Of a stretch of DNA of 64,000 nt, positions 55,730 through 64,000 are shown in pieces; position 1 is the first letter of the stretch; each line of letters starts with the position of its first letter. This stretch comes from an uncultured Rhizobiaceae group bacterium (GTDB taxonomy: Bacteria; Pseudomonadota; Alphaproteobacteria; Rhizobiales; Rhizobiaceae), in NCBI GenBank assembly GCA_937958815.1, contig CALGMR010000003.1, positions 62,001 through 126,000 of the forward strand, in the 5' to 3' direction. The position numbers were made by a program, and so were the translations under genes. Below the pieces are notes generated by a model, which was given only the letters and a program-made list of their open reading frames with translations, ran no database searches and was not told the DNA's origin.

Positions 55730-56617
55730 ATGAACGAGCTAACAATTGTCATACCCAGCTTCAACATGCAAAGCGGCGCGATACGGGCAGTCGAAAGCAT
55801 ATTGCAACAAAAAGTCGAAGTAGACATCATCATCGTGGACGATGCTTCTTATCCCGCTCTGCACCTGCCGAAAGAAATTTCCAACCTCGCCAATGTAAAA
55901 ATTCTCAAACACGAGAAAAATTCTGGTGCTGGCGCCGCGCGGAACACCGGTGTCGCCGCTGCAAAAACCGCTTGGATCAGTTTCTTGGATTCTGATGACG
56001 TGTTTCTAAAGGACACACTCGCAAAGCGTTTTCAACTGGCAAAAGCACACGAAGAAGACAACGCTGGTCGTCCCACCATTTATGGCAGTGGATGGATTGA
56101 GCCCAAAGGCACAAATGGCAAACTGCTTCGTCGCACCCCACTAGGAACGTCTGACGACACTGACTTTGCCAGTGGATGTTGGTATTGCCCAGGCTCATGC
56201 ATCATAGGCCAAAGAGATGTTTTTTTAGCGCATCCGTTTGATGAAAGGTTAAGTCGCTTGGAAGATTTGGACTTCGGTATTCGCTTTGGAGCAAGCCGAG
56301 GAAGACTTATCGTTTTTGAATCCGCGGCAGCGTTCATTGATCGAGGTAAAAACGCGCGCATAGATGAACTTATTTCGTGCTCCAACATCATACGAGCAAA
56401 ATACAAGAGTTTAAAAAGCGAGAGCCCCACGATATGGCATGCGCTCTCCGCCTACTTGGATCTGGAAATCGCATCGGCGCTCTTTAAAGAAAAAAGGCTC
56501 TTACGCTTTGCAACCTATTTTCTTTCCTCAATGTACCACCGTCCAAGATTCAAGCTGCATTTCAGCCCCGGCTGGACAATTTCAAAACACCATCCAAAGC
56601 ACACCAACAAGACTTAG
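55730..56617 (+). CDS. Glycosyltransferase family 2
   Basis: About 295 residues from the ATG at 55730 (ATG at 55706 adds eight). GT-A fold: LTIVIPSFNMQ, VDIIIVDDAS, NSGAGAARNTGVAAAKTAWISFLDSDDVF with the DxD metal site (DSDD). Inverting transferase; adds one sugar to a lipid-linked chain. Divergent from the GT4 gene, so the promoter region between (39-64 bp) is shared. Confidence 0.86.
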   Translation: MNELTIVIPSFNMQSGAIRAVESILQQKVEVDIIIVDDASYPALHLPKEISNLANVKILKHEKNSGAGAARNTGVAAAKTAWISFLDSDDVFLKDTLAKRFQLAKAHEEDNAGRPTIYGSGWIEPKGTNGKLLRRTPLGTSDDTDFASGCWYCPGSCIIGQRDVFLAHPFDERLSRLEDLDFGIRFGASRGRLIVFESAAAFIDRGKNARIDELISCSNIIRAKYKSLKSESPTIWHALSAYLDLEIASALFKEKRLLRFATYFLSSMYHRPRFKLHFSPGWTISKHHPKHTNKT

Positions 56618-56761
56618 ATAGATTGCACAATGCCACAACATTAGGTTTGTGCAGTTGAAGCAAACAATATGAGGCCAACATTCTATGAGTTTGCCGAGCA
56701 AAAGCAGATCACACAAAAACAGATTAAGTGTCTGGCGCGCTATTTGCTGTGCAACCAGCGA

Positions 56762-56846
56762 TGGTGCCCCCCGCCGGAATCGAACCGGCACTCCGTGAGG
56801 AACGGGATTTTGAATCCCGCGCGTCTACCAATTCCGCCAGAGGGGC
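56762..56846 (-). tRNA. tRNA-Leu (anticodon CAA)
   Basis: On the minus strand the 85 bases fold as a class II tRNA: acceptor stem GCCCCTC with GGGGGGC, D-arm GCGGAATTGGTAGACGC, anticodon stem GGGATT/AATCCC around CAA, a long variable arm, and a T-arm with GGTTCGATTCC. The 3' CCA is encoded. The anticodon occupies 56810-56812, reading UUG codons. It stands between the polysaccharide locus and the YqaA gene. Confidence 0.95.
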
Positions 56847-57006
56847 AGCGGTTTTGTGCTCTAACTCGCAGCGGATTAAAGCAAGATGAACCGCTTGGCA
56901 ACGGTTATTGAACAATTCCTTGATATCATTTTCACAACCGCCATTGGGCTTTGCCGCGCATTGGGGTAATAACCGTTTCATATTGAATAAATTGCGAGGC
57001 CAACCC

Positions 57007-57591
57007 TTGATTCGAGCCCTGTATGACTGGATGTTTAAGCTTGCAGGAAGCAAACATGCCGACAAAGCGCTTGCCTTCATTTCGTTTATCGAAAGTTCGT
57101 TTTTTCCAATTCCCCCGGACGTGATGCTGATTCCCATGGTTTTGGCTGATCGTGCCCGCTGGTGGAAACTTGCTTTAATTTGCACCATTGCATCCGTATT
57201 GGGCGCTGTCTTGGGTTATGCGATCGGTGCTTTGGCATATGACTGGTTGGGGCAACCTATTCTTGAGTTTTATGGCAAGAAGGATGCGTTCGAGAAGTTG
57301 TCAGAAACCTATAACAGCGAATGGGGTTTGCTGAGCGTGTTTGCGGGTGCAGTTACTTTTCTACCCTATAAATTGTTCACCATATTTTCTGGGGTGACCG
57401 GTCTGAATTTCGCTTTGTTTATCGCGATTTCTATATTGGGTCGGGGCCTTCGCTTTTTCTTGGTCGCTTTCTTGTTGTTTAAATTTGGTGAAAAGATTCA
57501 AATCTTCATCGAGAAGTGGTTGGGTCTTTTGTTCGTTCTAGGCCTCGTCCTCCTGGTTGGTGGCTTTGTATTGATAAAATACCTTTTGTAG
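57007..57591 (+). CDS. YqaA family (DedA superfamily) membrane protein
   Basis: 194 residues from TTG 57007, which has GAGG 7 bp upstream; the frame runs back to an ATG at 56908 but the first 33 residues are unlike the family. ISFIESSFFPIPPDVMLIPMV is the signature of the YqaA/SNARE-associated (VTT) group, with a later FLPYKLFTIFSGVTGLNF. DedA-superfamily proteins help undecaprenyl phosphate or lipid flipping and membrane homeostasis. dsbB follows 13 bp later. Confidence 0.85.
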   Translation: MIRALYDWMFKLAGSKHADKALAFISFIESSFFPIPPDVMLIPMVLADRARWWKLALICTIASVLGAVLGYAIGALAYDWLGQPILEFYGKKDAFEKLSETYNSEWGLLSVFAGAVTFLPYKLFTIFSGVTGLNFALFIAISILGRGLRFFLVAFLLFKFGEKIQIFIEKWLGLLFVLGLVLLVGGFVLIKYLL

Positions 57592-57604
57592 AAAGAACGT
57601 CACC

Positions 57605-58141
57605 ATGACAGACCAAACCGCCGAAAACATTTGGAACACATCGGGCCCTGTTCAAAAATCGACCGCAGTTGTCGTATTGATTGGAATGGTCGCCATTGTG
57701 GGCGGCGCGCTTGGTTTTGAACATATCGGCGGATACGCGCCCTGCGAACTCTGCCTTGAACAACGAAACCCGTATTATTGGGGCATTCCTTTCATAGCTG
57801 TTGGTGCTCTCGCGGCCTTGTTCAATTGGCCAGCGTGTTTAACGAGAGGCACATTGGCAATTGCCTTTCTATGCTTGATCGCAACAGCCCTTTTGGGTGG
57901 GTATCACGCAGGTGTTGAGTGGGCTTTTTGGCCTGGGCCAGAATCTTGCGGGGCTGGCCTGTCAGCGACATCAAGTGATGCTGGAAACCTGTTGGAAAGC
58001 CTCGCCAATTCCAAACCGCCAAGTTGCGCTGATGCAGCGGGGCGTTTCCTTGGGATCAGCTTTGCAGGCTGGAATTTTATTGCCGCTTTGGCATTGTCAG
58101 TGGTCGCGTTTCGCGGAGCCTTTGGATCAACCCACCGCTGA
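57605..58141 (+). CDS. dsbB: Disulfide bond formation protein B
   Basis: 178 residues, four helices. The quinone-side pair is C47/C50 (APCELCLEQR), and the second periplasmic pair is C115/C141 in the PESCGAG and PPSCAD loops. This matches the alphaproteobacterial DsbB form. It reoxidises DsbA by passing electrons to ubiquinone. Short spacing to yqaA suggests a common transcript. Confidence 0.9.
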   Translation: MTDQTAENIWNTSGPVQKSTAVVVLIGMVAIVGGALGFEHIGGYAPCELCLEQRNPYYWGIPFIAVGALAALFNWPACLTRGTLAIAFLCLIATALLGGYHAGVEWAFWPGPESCGAGLSATSSDAGNLLESLANSKPPSCADAAGRFLGISFAGWNFIAALALSVVAFRGAFGSTHR

Positions 58142-58165
58142 ACCAATCGCTTCCGTGCGAAATAT

Positions 58166-58723
58166 CTACGGTTCGAGCGGGGCATCCCAATACAAATAAT
58201 CCATCCAGCTTTCATGAAGAAAATTGGGCGGGAAGCGGCGGCCTGCATTGTGCAAATCATGCACATTGGGAATCCAAGGTTGTCGATTTGGCATCATTCC
58301 CGCATCTTTTGCCATTTTTCCGCCTTTGCGCAGATTGCATGGCGAACAGGCGGTCACGATATTTTCCCAAGTGGTTTGCCCACCGCGCGATCTGGGTATC
58401 AAATGGTCAAAAGTGAGCTCATCCCCACTTCCGCAATATTGGCATTCAAAACGGTCACGCAGAAACACATTAAAACGCGTAAACGCTGGGTTTTTCTGAG
58501 GCTGAATATATTGTTTCAAGGAAACAACACTGGGCAGTTTCATCTGGAACGATGGTGACGAAACAGCCGCATCATATTCAGAAACGATATTCACGCGATC
58601 CAAAAATACCGCTTTGATGGCGTCCTGCCAAGACCAAAGCGACAATGGATAATAAGACAGCGGACGATAGTCCGCATTCAACACAAGCGTTGGATGCAAC
58701 TCCGGATTTACGGCAATTGTCAC
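58166..58723 (-). CDS. HNH endonuclease family protein
   Basis: About 185 residues from GTG 58723, which is preceded by GGGAG; a TTG at 58759 is a less likely start. The N-terminal part reads LVLNADYRPLSYYPLSLWSWQDAIKAVFLDRV, and the HNH part has CQYC and CSPC zinc knuckles around FDHLIPRSRGGQTTWENIV. This small family is widespread and chromosomal in bacteria, unlike colicin or homing nucleases; its role is unsettled, with DNA repair or defence suggested. Confidence 0.86.
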   Translation of the reverse strand: MTIAVNPELHPTLVLNADYRPLSYYPLSLWSWQDAIKAVFLDRVNIVSEYDAAVSSPSFQMKLPSVVSLKQYIQPQKNPAFTRFNVFLRDRFECQYCGSGDELTFDHLIPRSRGGQTTWENIVTACSPCNLRKGGKMAKDAGMMPNRQPWIPNVHDLHNAGRRFPPNFLHESWMDYLYWDAPLEP

Positions 58724-58868
58724 GTACTCACTCCCGCCCCGGACCGTCAAAGGTGCCAAGTTGAACGACCGGGAATCATAACCTCAACAATCGTAGGTAC
58801 AGTGTAGGAACACTAAGACATGTTTGTGAAGCCTGCAGGACAATTCACCGCACAAACTATCCCCAACC

Positions 58869-59534
58869 TTAATTTTTCTCAGACAGGGGTGCGGCAGTCC
58901 AACCTTTGCGGCGCGCATATTCAGCATAACAAACCCGCGTAGCAACACTGCGCAAAGGGCTCCATCGCTCAGCCAGCGCACGTGTTTCCTTCGCATCCGG
59001 CTTTTCATCACACCCACACAACCAACCAACAGCGTGTTGCAGCGCTACATCGCCTGCAGGAAAAACGTCAGGATGCCCCGCGCAAAAAAGAAGAAACACT
59101 TCTGCCGTCCACGGGCCAATACCTTTCATTGCGGTCAATTCATCCATGGCTCTCGCCGGAGGCAATGTGCAGAGTTGGCCCAAATCAAGGCGCTTTTCGT
59201 CCATTGCCAATGCCAAACCACTTAAGGTTGTTTGTTTGGCGCGGGAAAGCCCGGCTTCAATCCAAGCTGCTTCACCCGCACCCAAAAAAGCATCAGGCGA
59301 AAATGGCTTCACACGCTCTTTCAACCTGCCAAAAATCGCCATAGCAGATGCTTTTGACACTTGTTGGGCCACGATAATTTCAGCAAGCCCTTCAAAACCT
59401 GGAAGACGCGCGCGAAGCGGGATTGAAGGCAAGCCTTCAATCGTTGCTGCAATTTCGGGGTCCAGTTTTTTCAACTCTGCCAACCCAACCTGCAAATCCA
59501 TTTCTGAATTGATGGCATTTAAAGAGGATTGCAC
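58869..59534 (-). CDS. DNA-3-methyladenine glycosylase II (AlkA-like, HhH-GPD)
   Basis: 221 residues with a helix-hairpin-helix: MKGIGPWTAEVFLLFC followed by the Asp-bearing DVFPAGDVALQ (D162 expected catalytic). It excises alkylated bases from DNA. The ATG at 59534 has AAGGA 5 bp upstream. There is no C-terminal FeS cluster cysteine set, which favours AlkA over EndoIII. 145 bp separate it from the HNH gene; no other gene is seen in that gap. Confidence 0.87.
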   Translation of the reverse strand: MQSSLNAINSEMDLQVGLAELKKLDPEIAATIEGLPSIPLRARLPGFEGLAEIIVAQQVSKASAMAIFGRLKERVKPFSPDAFLGAGEAAWIEAGLSRAKQTTLSGLALAMDEKRLDLGQLCTLPPARAMDELTAMKGIGPWTAEVFLLFCAGHPDVFPAGDVALQHAVGWLCGCDEKPDAKETRALAERWSPLRSVATRVCYAEYARRKGWTAAPLSEKN

Positions 59535-59578
59535 ATTTTATCCTTCTCGCGGTCCAATGGAATGTTTAGTTTGCCTCT

Positions 59579-60469
59579 ATGACTGCAGATGCGCCACCCG
59601 TTTTCAGATTCGCACCCAGCCCAAATGGAGCGCTTCATTTAGGACATGCCTATTCCGCTTTGGTCAATTTTCAAATGGCACAAGAAACCAAAGGCAGGTT
59701 TCTTCTGCGCATTGAAGATATAGACCGTGTGCGCTGTCGTCCCGAGCTTGAAAAGGACATGTTGGAAGATCTGGAATGGCTAGGGCTTGAGTGGGAGACG
59801 CCACCGCGCCGACAATCCGACCATTTCAACAATTATTCAGAAGCTCTCGACACGCTCATCTGCGAAGATCTTGTTTACGCATCTTTCATGAGCAGAAAAG
59901 AAATCAGAGATAGTGTCACGGCGAAAAAACAATCAGGCATCAAATGGCAAAACGATCCTGATGGCTCACCGCTCTATCCAGGGTCCGAGCGCGAATGGAA
60001 CGCACAACAACAAGAAGCTGAGCGCAACAATTCGCCCTTGCACAATTTGCGACTTAACATGAATGCTGCGATCAAACATGTGAGCAAAAATCTCTCATTC
60101 GTAGAAACAGGTTCTGGCCCAGAACAAGAAACGGGCGTGTGTGCAGCCTACCCCGAAAAGTGGGGAGACTTCGTGATCGCGCGCAGCGATACCCCCACCA
60201 GTTACCACTTGTCCGTGGTCATCGACGACGCCTTACAAGGCATAACGCACGTTGTTCGTGGTCGTGATCTGTTTTATGCCACTTATGTTCACCGATTGTT
60301 GCAAGAGCTGTTGGGCTTGCCGGAACCTGAATATCATCACCATGATCTCATATTGGCCAATGATGGACGCAAGCTTTCCAAAAGTGCTGGCGACACAAGC
60401 CTGCGCGCGCTGCGTCGTGCAGGCATGACGCCCCAAGACATCAAACGATTGATCGGTTTTTCAACCTAG
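59579..60469 (+). CDS. gluQ: Glutamyl-Q tRNA(Asp) synthetase
   Basis: 296 residues, a truncated glutamyl-tRNA synthetase without the anticodon-binding domain. The HIGH motif is HLGH (20-23) in RFAPSPNGALHLGHAYS; KMSKS is KLSKS (265-269). It attaches glutamate to the queuosine in the wobble position of tRNA-Asp. The zinc cysteines present in the E. coli protein are replaced (VYASFMSR and YPGSER at those places). Ends inside the convergent transporter gene by 9 bp. Confidence 0.9.
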   Translation: MTADAPPVFRFAPSPNGALHLGHAYSALVNFQMAQETKGRFLLRIEDIDRVRCRPELEKDMLEDLEWLGLEWETPPRRQSDHFNNYSEALDTLICEDLVYASFMSRKEIRDSVTAKKQSGIKWQNDPDGSPLYPGSEREWNAQQQEAERNNSPLHNLRLNMNAAIKHVSKNLSFVETGSGPEQETGVCAAYPEKWGDFVIARSDTPTSYHLSVVIDDALQGITHVVRGRDLFYATYVHRLLQELLGLPEPEYHHHDLILANDGRKLSKSAGDTSLRALRRAGMTPQDIKRLIGFST

Positions 60470-61423
60470 GATCGTAAGCCAGATTGGCAGGGTCAAAATT
60501 GAACCCAACATCGTCAAAACAATGGAACTGGAAGACAGGCCTTCTGCGACCTTGAAATAGGTTGCAAAGAGATAGGCGTTGACGCCCGTTGGGCTGGCTG
60601 CTGCCAAGACAGCAACTTTAAACCACAGCGGTGGGATATCAAAAACCATTGTGCCAACAAGATAGACCGCCAGAGGCATAACGATCAGGCTCAACCCGGA
60701 CAGCCCGACAGCTGCGAGAATATTCCCGCGAACTCCATACTTAATCAGCCCCATTCCCAGCGAAATGAGTGCAAGCGGGCCAGTGGTTTTTGCAATCAAA
60801 CCCGTCACCTGTTCGGGGATGCCAGAAATGCCGACACCGCTAAACCGCAAAGCGAGTCCCGCAACTATGCCGATAATGATTGGATTTGCAGCAAAGTTGA
60901 GAAGAAGTTTTTTAAAAACACCCACTGCATTGAGGGCCGAATTTTCCACCCCGTCAGCACGTGTGGAGAATTCCATCAAGAAAGTGGAGACCGTCATCAT
61001 GATCGGCAAATGCACAGCAACCAGAATAAACAGCACTTGCAACCCGTCACGACCATAGGCTTGTTCAATCAACGGAATGCCCAACAAAACCAAATTGGAA
61101 AAACCAGCCGCGACGCCTGCAATCGACGCCGCCCGTGCGCCACGCCCGAAGACTTTACTGATCCAAAGCCAAGCCGCCACCCAAACCACAAACACACCTG
61201 TGAAATAGGCCGCCCAAAACGAAAAAATGTCGGACAACCCATTCTGTTCAGAAAATTCTGCCGTTGCGATGGAGCGCATCAGCAAAATGGGCACGGCAAT
61301 TTTGAAGACATAGTCCGCCAGACCATCACCGGATGCCACACTCAAAAAACCAAATCGCGCGATGGCATAACCAATGCCAATGAGACAGAAAACCGGCAGT
61401 ACAATTTCGACAATTTGTGTCAT
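60461..61423 (-). CDS. AEC family transporter (auxin efflux carrier/MdcF type)
   Basis: About 320 residues, ten membrane helices. Start chosen at ATG 61423; the TTG at 61435 adds only four residues. Helices with KIAVPILLMRSIA and the late PTGVNAYLFATYFKVAE match the AEC (auxin efflux/malonate) family, which carries organic anions. Substrate unknown. Divergent from the DMT transporter gene and overlapping gluQ. Confidence 0.86.
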   Translation of the reverse strand: MTQIVEIVLPVFCLIGIGYAIARFGFLSVASGDGLADYVFKIAVPILLMRSIATAEFSEQNGLSDIFSFWAAYFTGVFVVWVAAWLWISKVFGRGARAASIAGVAAGFSNLVLLGIPLIEQAYGRDGLQVLFILVAVHLPIMMTVSTFLMEFSTRADGVENSALNAVGVFKKLLLNFAANPIIIGIVAGLALRFSGVGISGIPEQVTGLIAKTTGPLALISLGMGLIKYGVRGNILAAVGLSGLSLIVMPLAVYLVGTMVFDIPPLWFKVAVLAAASPTGVNAYLFATYFKVAEGLSSSSIVLTMLGSILTLPIWLTILG

Positions 61424-61565
61424 GGAAAGGTCCAACCGGCCATTGGCAGCAATGCCAAAATGTGTACGACTGCCAACCTCCTATACAGTGCTTTGTATCG
61501 ACACAACATATCATCCATCCAAGCATCATGATGCAGATGGCAAAATTGAGCAGAAGGCCAGCTAT

Positions 61566-62480
61566 ATGTTTTCCAAACTTGCCCCTGCACTCTTTGTTTG
61601 CCTGTGGGCAACAGGGTTTATCGGTGCGCGTTTGGGATTGCCCTATTCTGAACCAGGAACCTTCCTGACCATTCGCTTCAGCATCGCTTTTGCGGTTTTG
61701 GCTGTTGTCGCAATTGTCTTCAAAGCAAAATGGCCGAACTATAGAATCGCGGCACATTCAATTGCCATCGGCGCCCTGCTTCATGGCATCTATCTCGGCG
61801 CTGTGTTCTGGTCAATTGAACACGGTATGCCGGCTGGTGTTGCAGCGGTCATCGTTGGGCTGCAACCCCTGCTCACAGCCATACTTGCCGGTTGGATATT
61901 AAAGGAAACTGTGACACGCCGCCATTGGATAGGGATCGCACTTGGGCTTTTGGGTGTGATATTGGTGCTTGCACCCAAAATCGACATCATTGACAGCGGC
62001 ATCAACTCAGCAACCGTAATTGCAGCGACCTTGGGAATGGTTTCCGTGACTGTTGGAACAATCTACCAAAAACTGGTTGGCAGTTTAAGCGACTTAAAAT
62101 CAGGAACCGCCTTACAATATCTTGGCGGCACCATTCCCGTCGCCATTCTTGCTTTCACAATGGAGACGCGCGAAATTGAATGGTCGAATGAAATGATTTT
62201 TGCCATGGCTTGGGCAATCTTCGTGCTTTCCTTTCTCGCGGTTTTTCTCTTGATGTGGCTTATACGCCAAGGCTCGGTGGCCAAACTGTCGACGCTGTTT
62301 TTTCTTGTTCCCGCAGTGGCAGCAGTCATGGCCTATTTCCTGTTTGGCGAAACACTGACGCCAATTCAATTGGGTGGCATGTTGTTGTGCGCCATCGCTG
62401 TGGCTCTCGCCTCGAGCAATGACAAATCCAAAAGAGACAAAACGTCACCATTGGCACAAGCTTCAGACGGGGCTAAGTAA
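61566..62480 (+). CDS. DMT family transporter (EamA)
   Basis: 304 residues from ATG 61566 with GAAGG 9 bp upstream (the frame extends to 61374, but that part has no helix). Ten helices in two EamA repeats: LFVCLWATGFIGARLGLPY begins the first; AVFWSIEHGMPAGVAAVIVGLQPLLTAI and SVAKLSTLFFLVPAVAAVMAYFLF are family-like. Drug/metabolite efflux; substrate not predictable. Confidence 0.86.
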   Translation: MFSKLAPALFVCLWATGFIGARLGLPYSEPGTFLTIRFSIAFAVLAVVAIVFKAKWPNYRIAAHSIAIGALLHGIYLGAVFWSIEHGMPAGVAAVIVGLQPLLTAILAGWILKETVTRRHWIGIALGLLGVILVLAPKIDIIDSGINSATVIAATLGMVSVTVGTIYQKLVGSLSDLKSGTALQYLGGTIPVAILAFTMETREIEWSNEMIFAMAWAIFVLSFLAVFLLMWLIRQGSVAKLSTLFFLVPAVAAVMAYFLFGETLTPIQLGGMLLCAIAVALASSNDKSKRDKTSPLAQASDGAK

Positions 62481-62510
62481 CGGCCACACAAATCCGTTTG
62501 GGAAAGCAAT

Positions 62511-62699
62511 ATGAACATCGCTTATATCGTCCTTCTGTTGGCCTGTGTTGTTGTGGCCTTGATATTGTTGCGCGGCCTATGGAACATGTTGCAAAACGGG
62601 CCCGGCAACAAATCGCAAAAATTGATGCGCATGCGTGTTATCGCGCAGGCTATTGCCGTCATTTTAATGGTCGGTTTTGTTTATTTCTCACGCGGCTAA
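62511..62699 (+). CDS. Twin-transmembrane protein
   Basis: 62 residues with two hydrophobic helices (about 3-21 and 45-60) joined by a basic loop MLQNGPGNKSQKLMRMRVI. The small RGLWNMLQNGPGNKSQKLMRMRV signature is common immediately upstream of the cobalamin adenosyltransferase in Rhizobiales. Related to HIG1-like hairpins; role unknown. The adenosyltransferase starts 13 bp later. Confidence 0.8.
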   Translation: MNIAYIVLLLACVVVALILLRGLWNMLQNGPGNKSQKLMRMRVIAQAIAVILMVGFVYFSRG

Positions 62700-62712
62700 G
62701 ATCGGAACCCCC

Positions 62713-63291
62713 ATGGTTGTCTTGAATAAAATTTACACGAAAACGGGCGACGATGGCACCACCGCTTTGGGCACAGGCGAGCGCCGTTTGAAGTTTGATC
62801 TACGCGTTGAATCTTATGGCACAGTTGATGAAACCAATGCTGCGATCGGTGTTGCGCGCTTGCACACTGAAAACCAATCCGACCTCCATGCTATGTTGTT
62901 GCGTATCCAAAATGATCTTTTCGACCTGGGCGCTGATCTGGCAACACCCGACACTGGTGAGAAGTTGGAATACGAACCTCTTCGCGTGATTGAAACCCAG
63001 GTGGAACGCATTGAAAGCGATATCGACACTCTCAACAGTGATCTCGATCCTCTTCGTTCGTTCATTTTGCCTGGCGGTTCGGCGGCAGCTGCAGCCCTTC
63101 ATGTGGCCAGAACAGTTGCGCGACGTGCAGAGCGCCTGATTGTTCATCTTGGAGAAACTCCCGGAGAGCACGTCAACCCTTCGTGCATTCGATATATGAA
63201 CCGCGTTTCCGACTTTTTATTTGTGGCCGCCCGCTATGCAAATGATGGTGGCAAAGCCGACATATTGTGGGTACCTGGCGAAAACCGTTAG
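62713..63291 (+). CDS. Cob(I)yrinic acid a,c-diamide adenosyltransferase (PduO type)
   Basis: 192 residues from ATG 62713. The ATP-binding N-terminus is YTKTGDDGTTALGTGERRLKFD, followed by RVESYGTVDETNAAIG; helical bundle motif VARTVARRAERL and end SDFLFVAARYAND. This ATP:Co(I) corrinoid enzyme makes adenosylcobalamin or an adenosylated precursor. It fits with cobS and cobT at 15-18 kb. The upstream in-frame ATG at 62677 lies inside the twin-TM gene. Confidence 0.9.
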   Translation: MVVLNKIYTKTGDDGTTALGTGERRLKFDLRVESYGTVDETNAAIGVARLHTENQSDLHAMLLRIQNDLFDLGADLATPDTGEKLEYEPLRVIETQVERIESDIDTLNSDLDPLRSFILPGGSAAAAALHVARTVARRAERLIVHLGETPGEHVNPSCIRYMNRVSDFLFVAARYANDGGKADILWVPGENR

Positions 63292-63335
63292 ACACAACGG
63301 TCACATTCCTCATGATAGTCTGAGGAGGCTGCAGC

Positions 63336-64000
63336 ATGTTCATTCCACTTTACGACGGAAAACCCATCAAACACATCTCGCTGCAGTGGGTGACACTGAC
63401 CATCATTGGTTTGAATGTCGCTGTCTATTTGATGGTAAACGTGTTGGATTCCAGCCTCATCGGCGATTTGCAATACATTAGCCTGTCACTCGGCCACATA
63501 CCGTCTATCGGCAACGATTTAAAAACTCTGCCAGCAGAGTACCAGCTGCTTTCCGACGATTATTATTTTGTCACCATGCTCACCAGCGCATTTATTCATG
63601 CAGATCTTATCCACCTTGCGGGCAACATGATTTTTGTATGGGTATTTGGCGACAATGTTGAGGATGCATTGGGACATATCAAATTCATCATTTTCTACGT
63701 TTTGTGTGCCGTCGCAGCCGTTTGGTTTCACGGATTGGTTTTCGCAGATTCAGACGGCCCATTAATCGGCGCTTCAGGTGCAGCTGCAGGGTTGGTGACA
63801 GCCTATCTTTTGTTGCATCCCAAAATGAAAATATGGGGCTTGGTACTGTTCAGAATCCCGTTGCGTTTGCCAGCATATATCGCCTTGGGTGGTTGGGTCG
63901 CCTATCAATTCATCATGTTTTTGATCGACAGTGACGGGCAAATTTCTTGGGCGTCTCACGTTGGAGGCGCTTTGACTGGTGCTCTTTTGGTTGTTGTGTT
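63336..64000 (+). CDS. Rhomboid family intramembrane serine protease, 5' part
   Basis: The reading frame is open to the window end; 221 residues are visible. Strong AGGAGG 7 bp before ATG 63336. Catalytic S147 in GASGAAAG and H208 (SHVGG) lie in membrane helices; the HLAGNMIFVWVFGDNVED region supports the GlpG-type fold. It cleaves membrane-spanning substrates in the bilayer. The remaining C-terminal helices are beyond the window. Confidence 0.88.
   Translation, partial: MFIPLYDGKPIKHISLQWVTLTIIGLNVAVYLMVNVLDSSLIGDLQYISLSLGHIPSIGNDLKTLPAEYQLLSDDYYFVTMLTSAFIHADLIHLAGNMIFVWVFGDNVEDALGHIKFIIFYVLCAVAAVWFHGLVFADSDGPLIGASGAAAGLVTAYLLLHPKMKIWGLVLFRIPLRLPAYIALGGWVAYQFIMFLIDSDGQISWASHVGGALTGALLVVV

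Noticed and set aside
56762..56846. The tRNA-Leu at the edge of the polysaccharide locus as an island attachment site
   Set aside because: No integrase, no direct repeat of the tRNA 3' end was seen nearby, and genes on both sides look chromosomal.

Overview
The window reads as a chromosomal segment of a Hyphomicrobiales (Rhizobiales) alphaproteobacterium, probably a marine or other free-living lineage of moderate GC content. The support is a set of gene neighbourhoods typical of that order: bolA / J-domain protein / cobS / cobT, ftsEX divergent from an MJ0042 zinc-ribbon protein, hpt next to cpdR, xerD facing aroK-aroB-CNNM, DUF2125, and a twin-transmembrane protein beside an ATP:cobalamin adenosyltransferase. 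Four exact TTAA-N7-TTAAC boxes, the CtrA recognition pattern of this class, lie in promoter regions. No rRNA, CRISPR array, phage or insertion sequence was seen, and no gap over 300 bases lacks a gene or gene remnant.

Layout. 1-8.7 kb: carboxypeptidase end, GST, a DegT-type aminotransferase, then a likely envelope O-acylation locus (two SGNH hydrolases, an MBOAT acyltransferase, a small membrane protein), followed by a degenerate nuclease-like protein and an M48-LysM lipoprotein. 8.7-20 kb: xerD, a 47-residue membrane protein, aroK-aroB, CNNM/CorC, LysE, BolA, J-domain protein, CobS-CobT (aerobic cobaltochelatase subunits), a phytase-like esterase and DUF2125. 20-29.7 kb: ChaC, PlsC, YdcF, FtsEX, MJ0042 protein, Hpt, CpdR, an FkbM methyltransferase and a large MscS channel. 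29.8-39.1 kb: a four-gene peptide-type ABC importer, a FeeM/LuxI-like N-acyltransferase and a GGDEF-EAL protein. 39.3-47.3 kb: four translationally coupled glycosyltransferases, a penicillin-binding carboxypeptidase, a His-rich CobW GTPase, TusA and DUF924. 47.4-56.6 kb: a polysaccharide locus (flippase, GNAT/CelD, epimerase, a dead PAP2 phosphatase, sugar-1-phosphate transferase, O-antigen ligase/polymerase, two glycosyltransferases). 56.7-64 kb: tRNA-Leu(CAA), YqaA, DsbB, HNH nuclease, AlkA-like glycosylase, GluQ-RS, two transporters, twin-TM protein, cobalamin adenosyltransferase and a rhomboid protease cut by the window end.

How the parts relate. Much of the window serves the cell envelope: O-acylation, PlsC, FtsEX, DacA-like enzyme, two glycosyltransferase loci and a flippase/ligase set. 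The CtrA-type boxes sit before ftsEX (or its divergent neighbour), before the ABC importer, before the FeeM-like acyltransferase and before the flippase operon. They suggest that division, envelope polysaccharide and a possible acyl signal follow the CtrA/CpdR cell-cycle circuit; cpdR itself is encoded here. The most unusual single items are the FeeM-like gene beside a dual c-di-GMP enzyme, and the PAP2 gene broken by an in-frame TGA inside an otherwise intact polysaccharide locus. All assignments come from reading motifs and neighbourhoods, without database searches.
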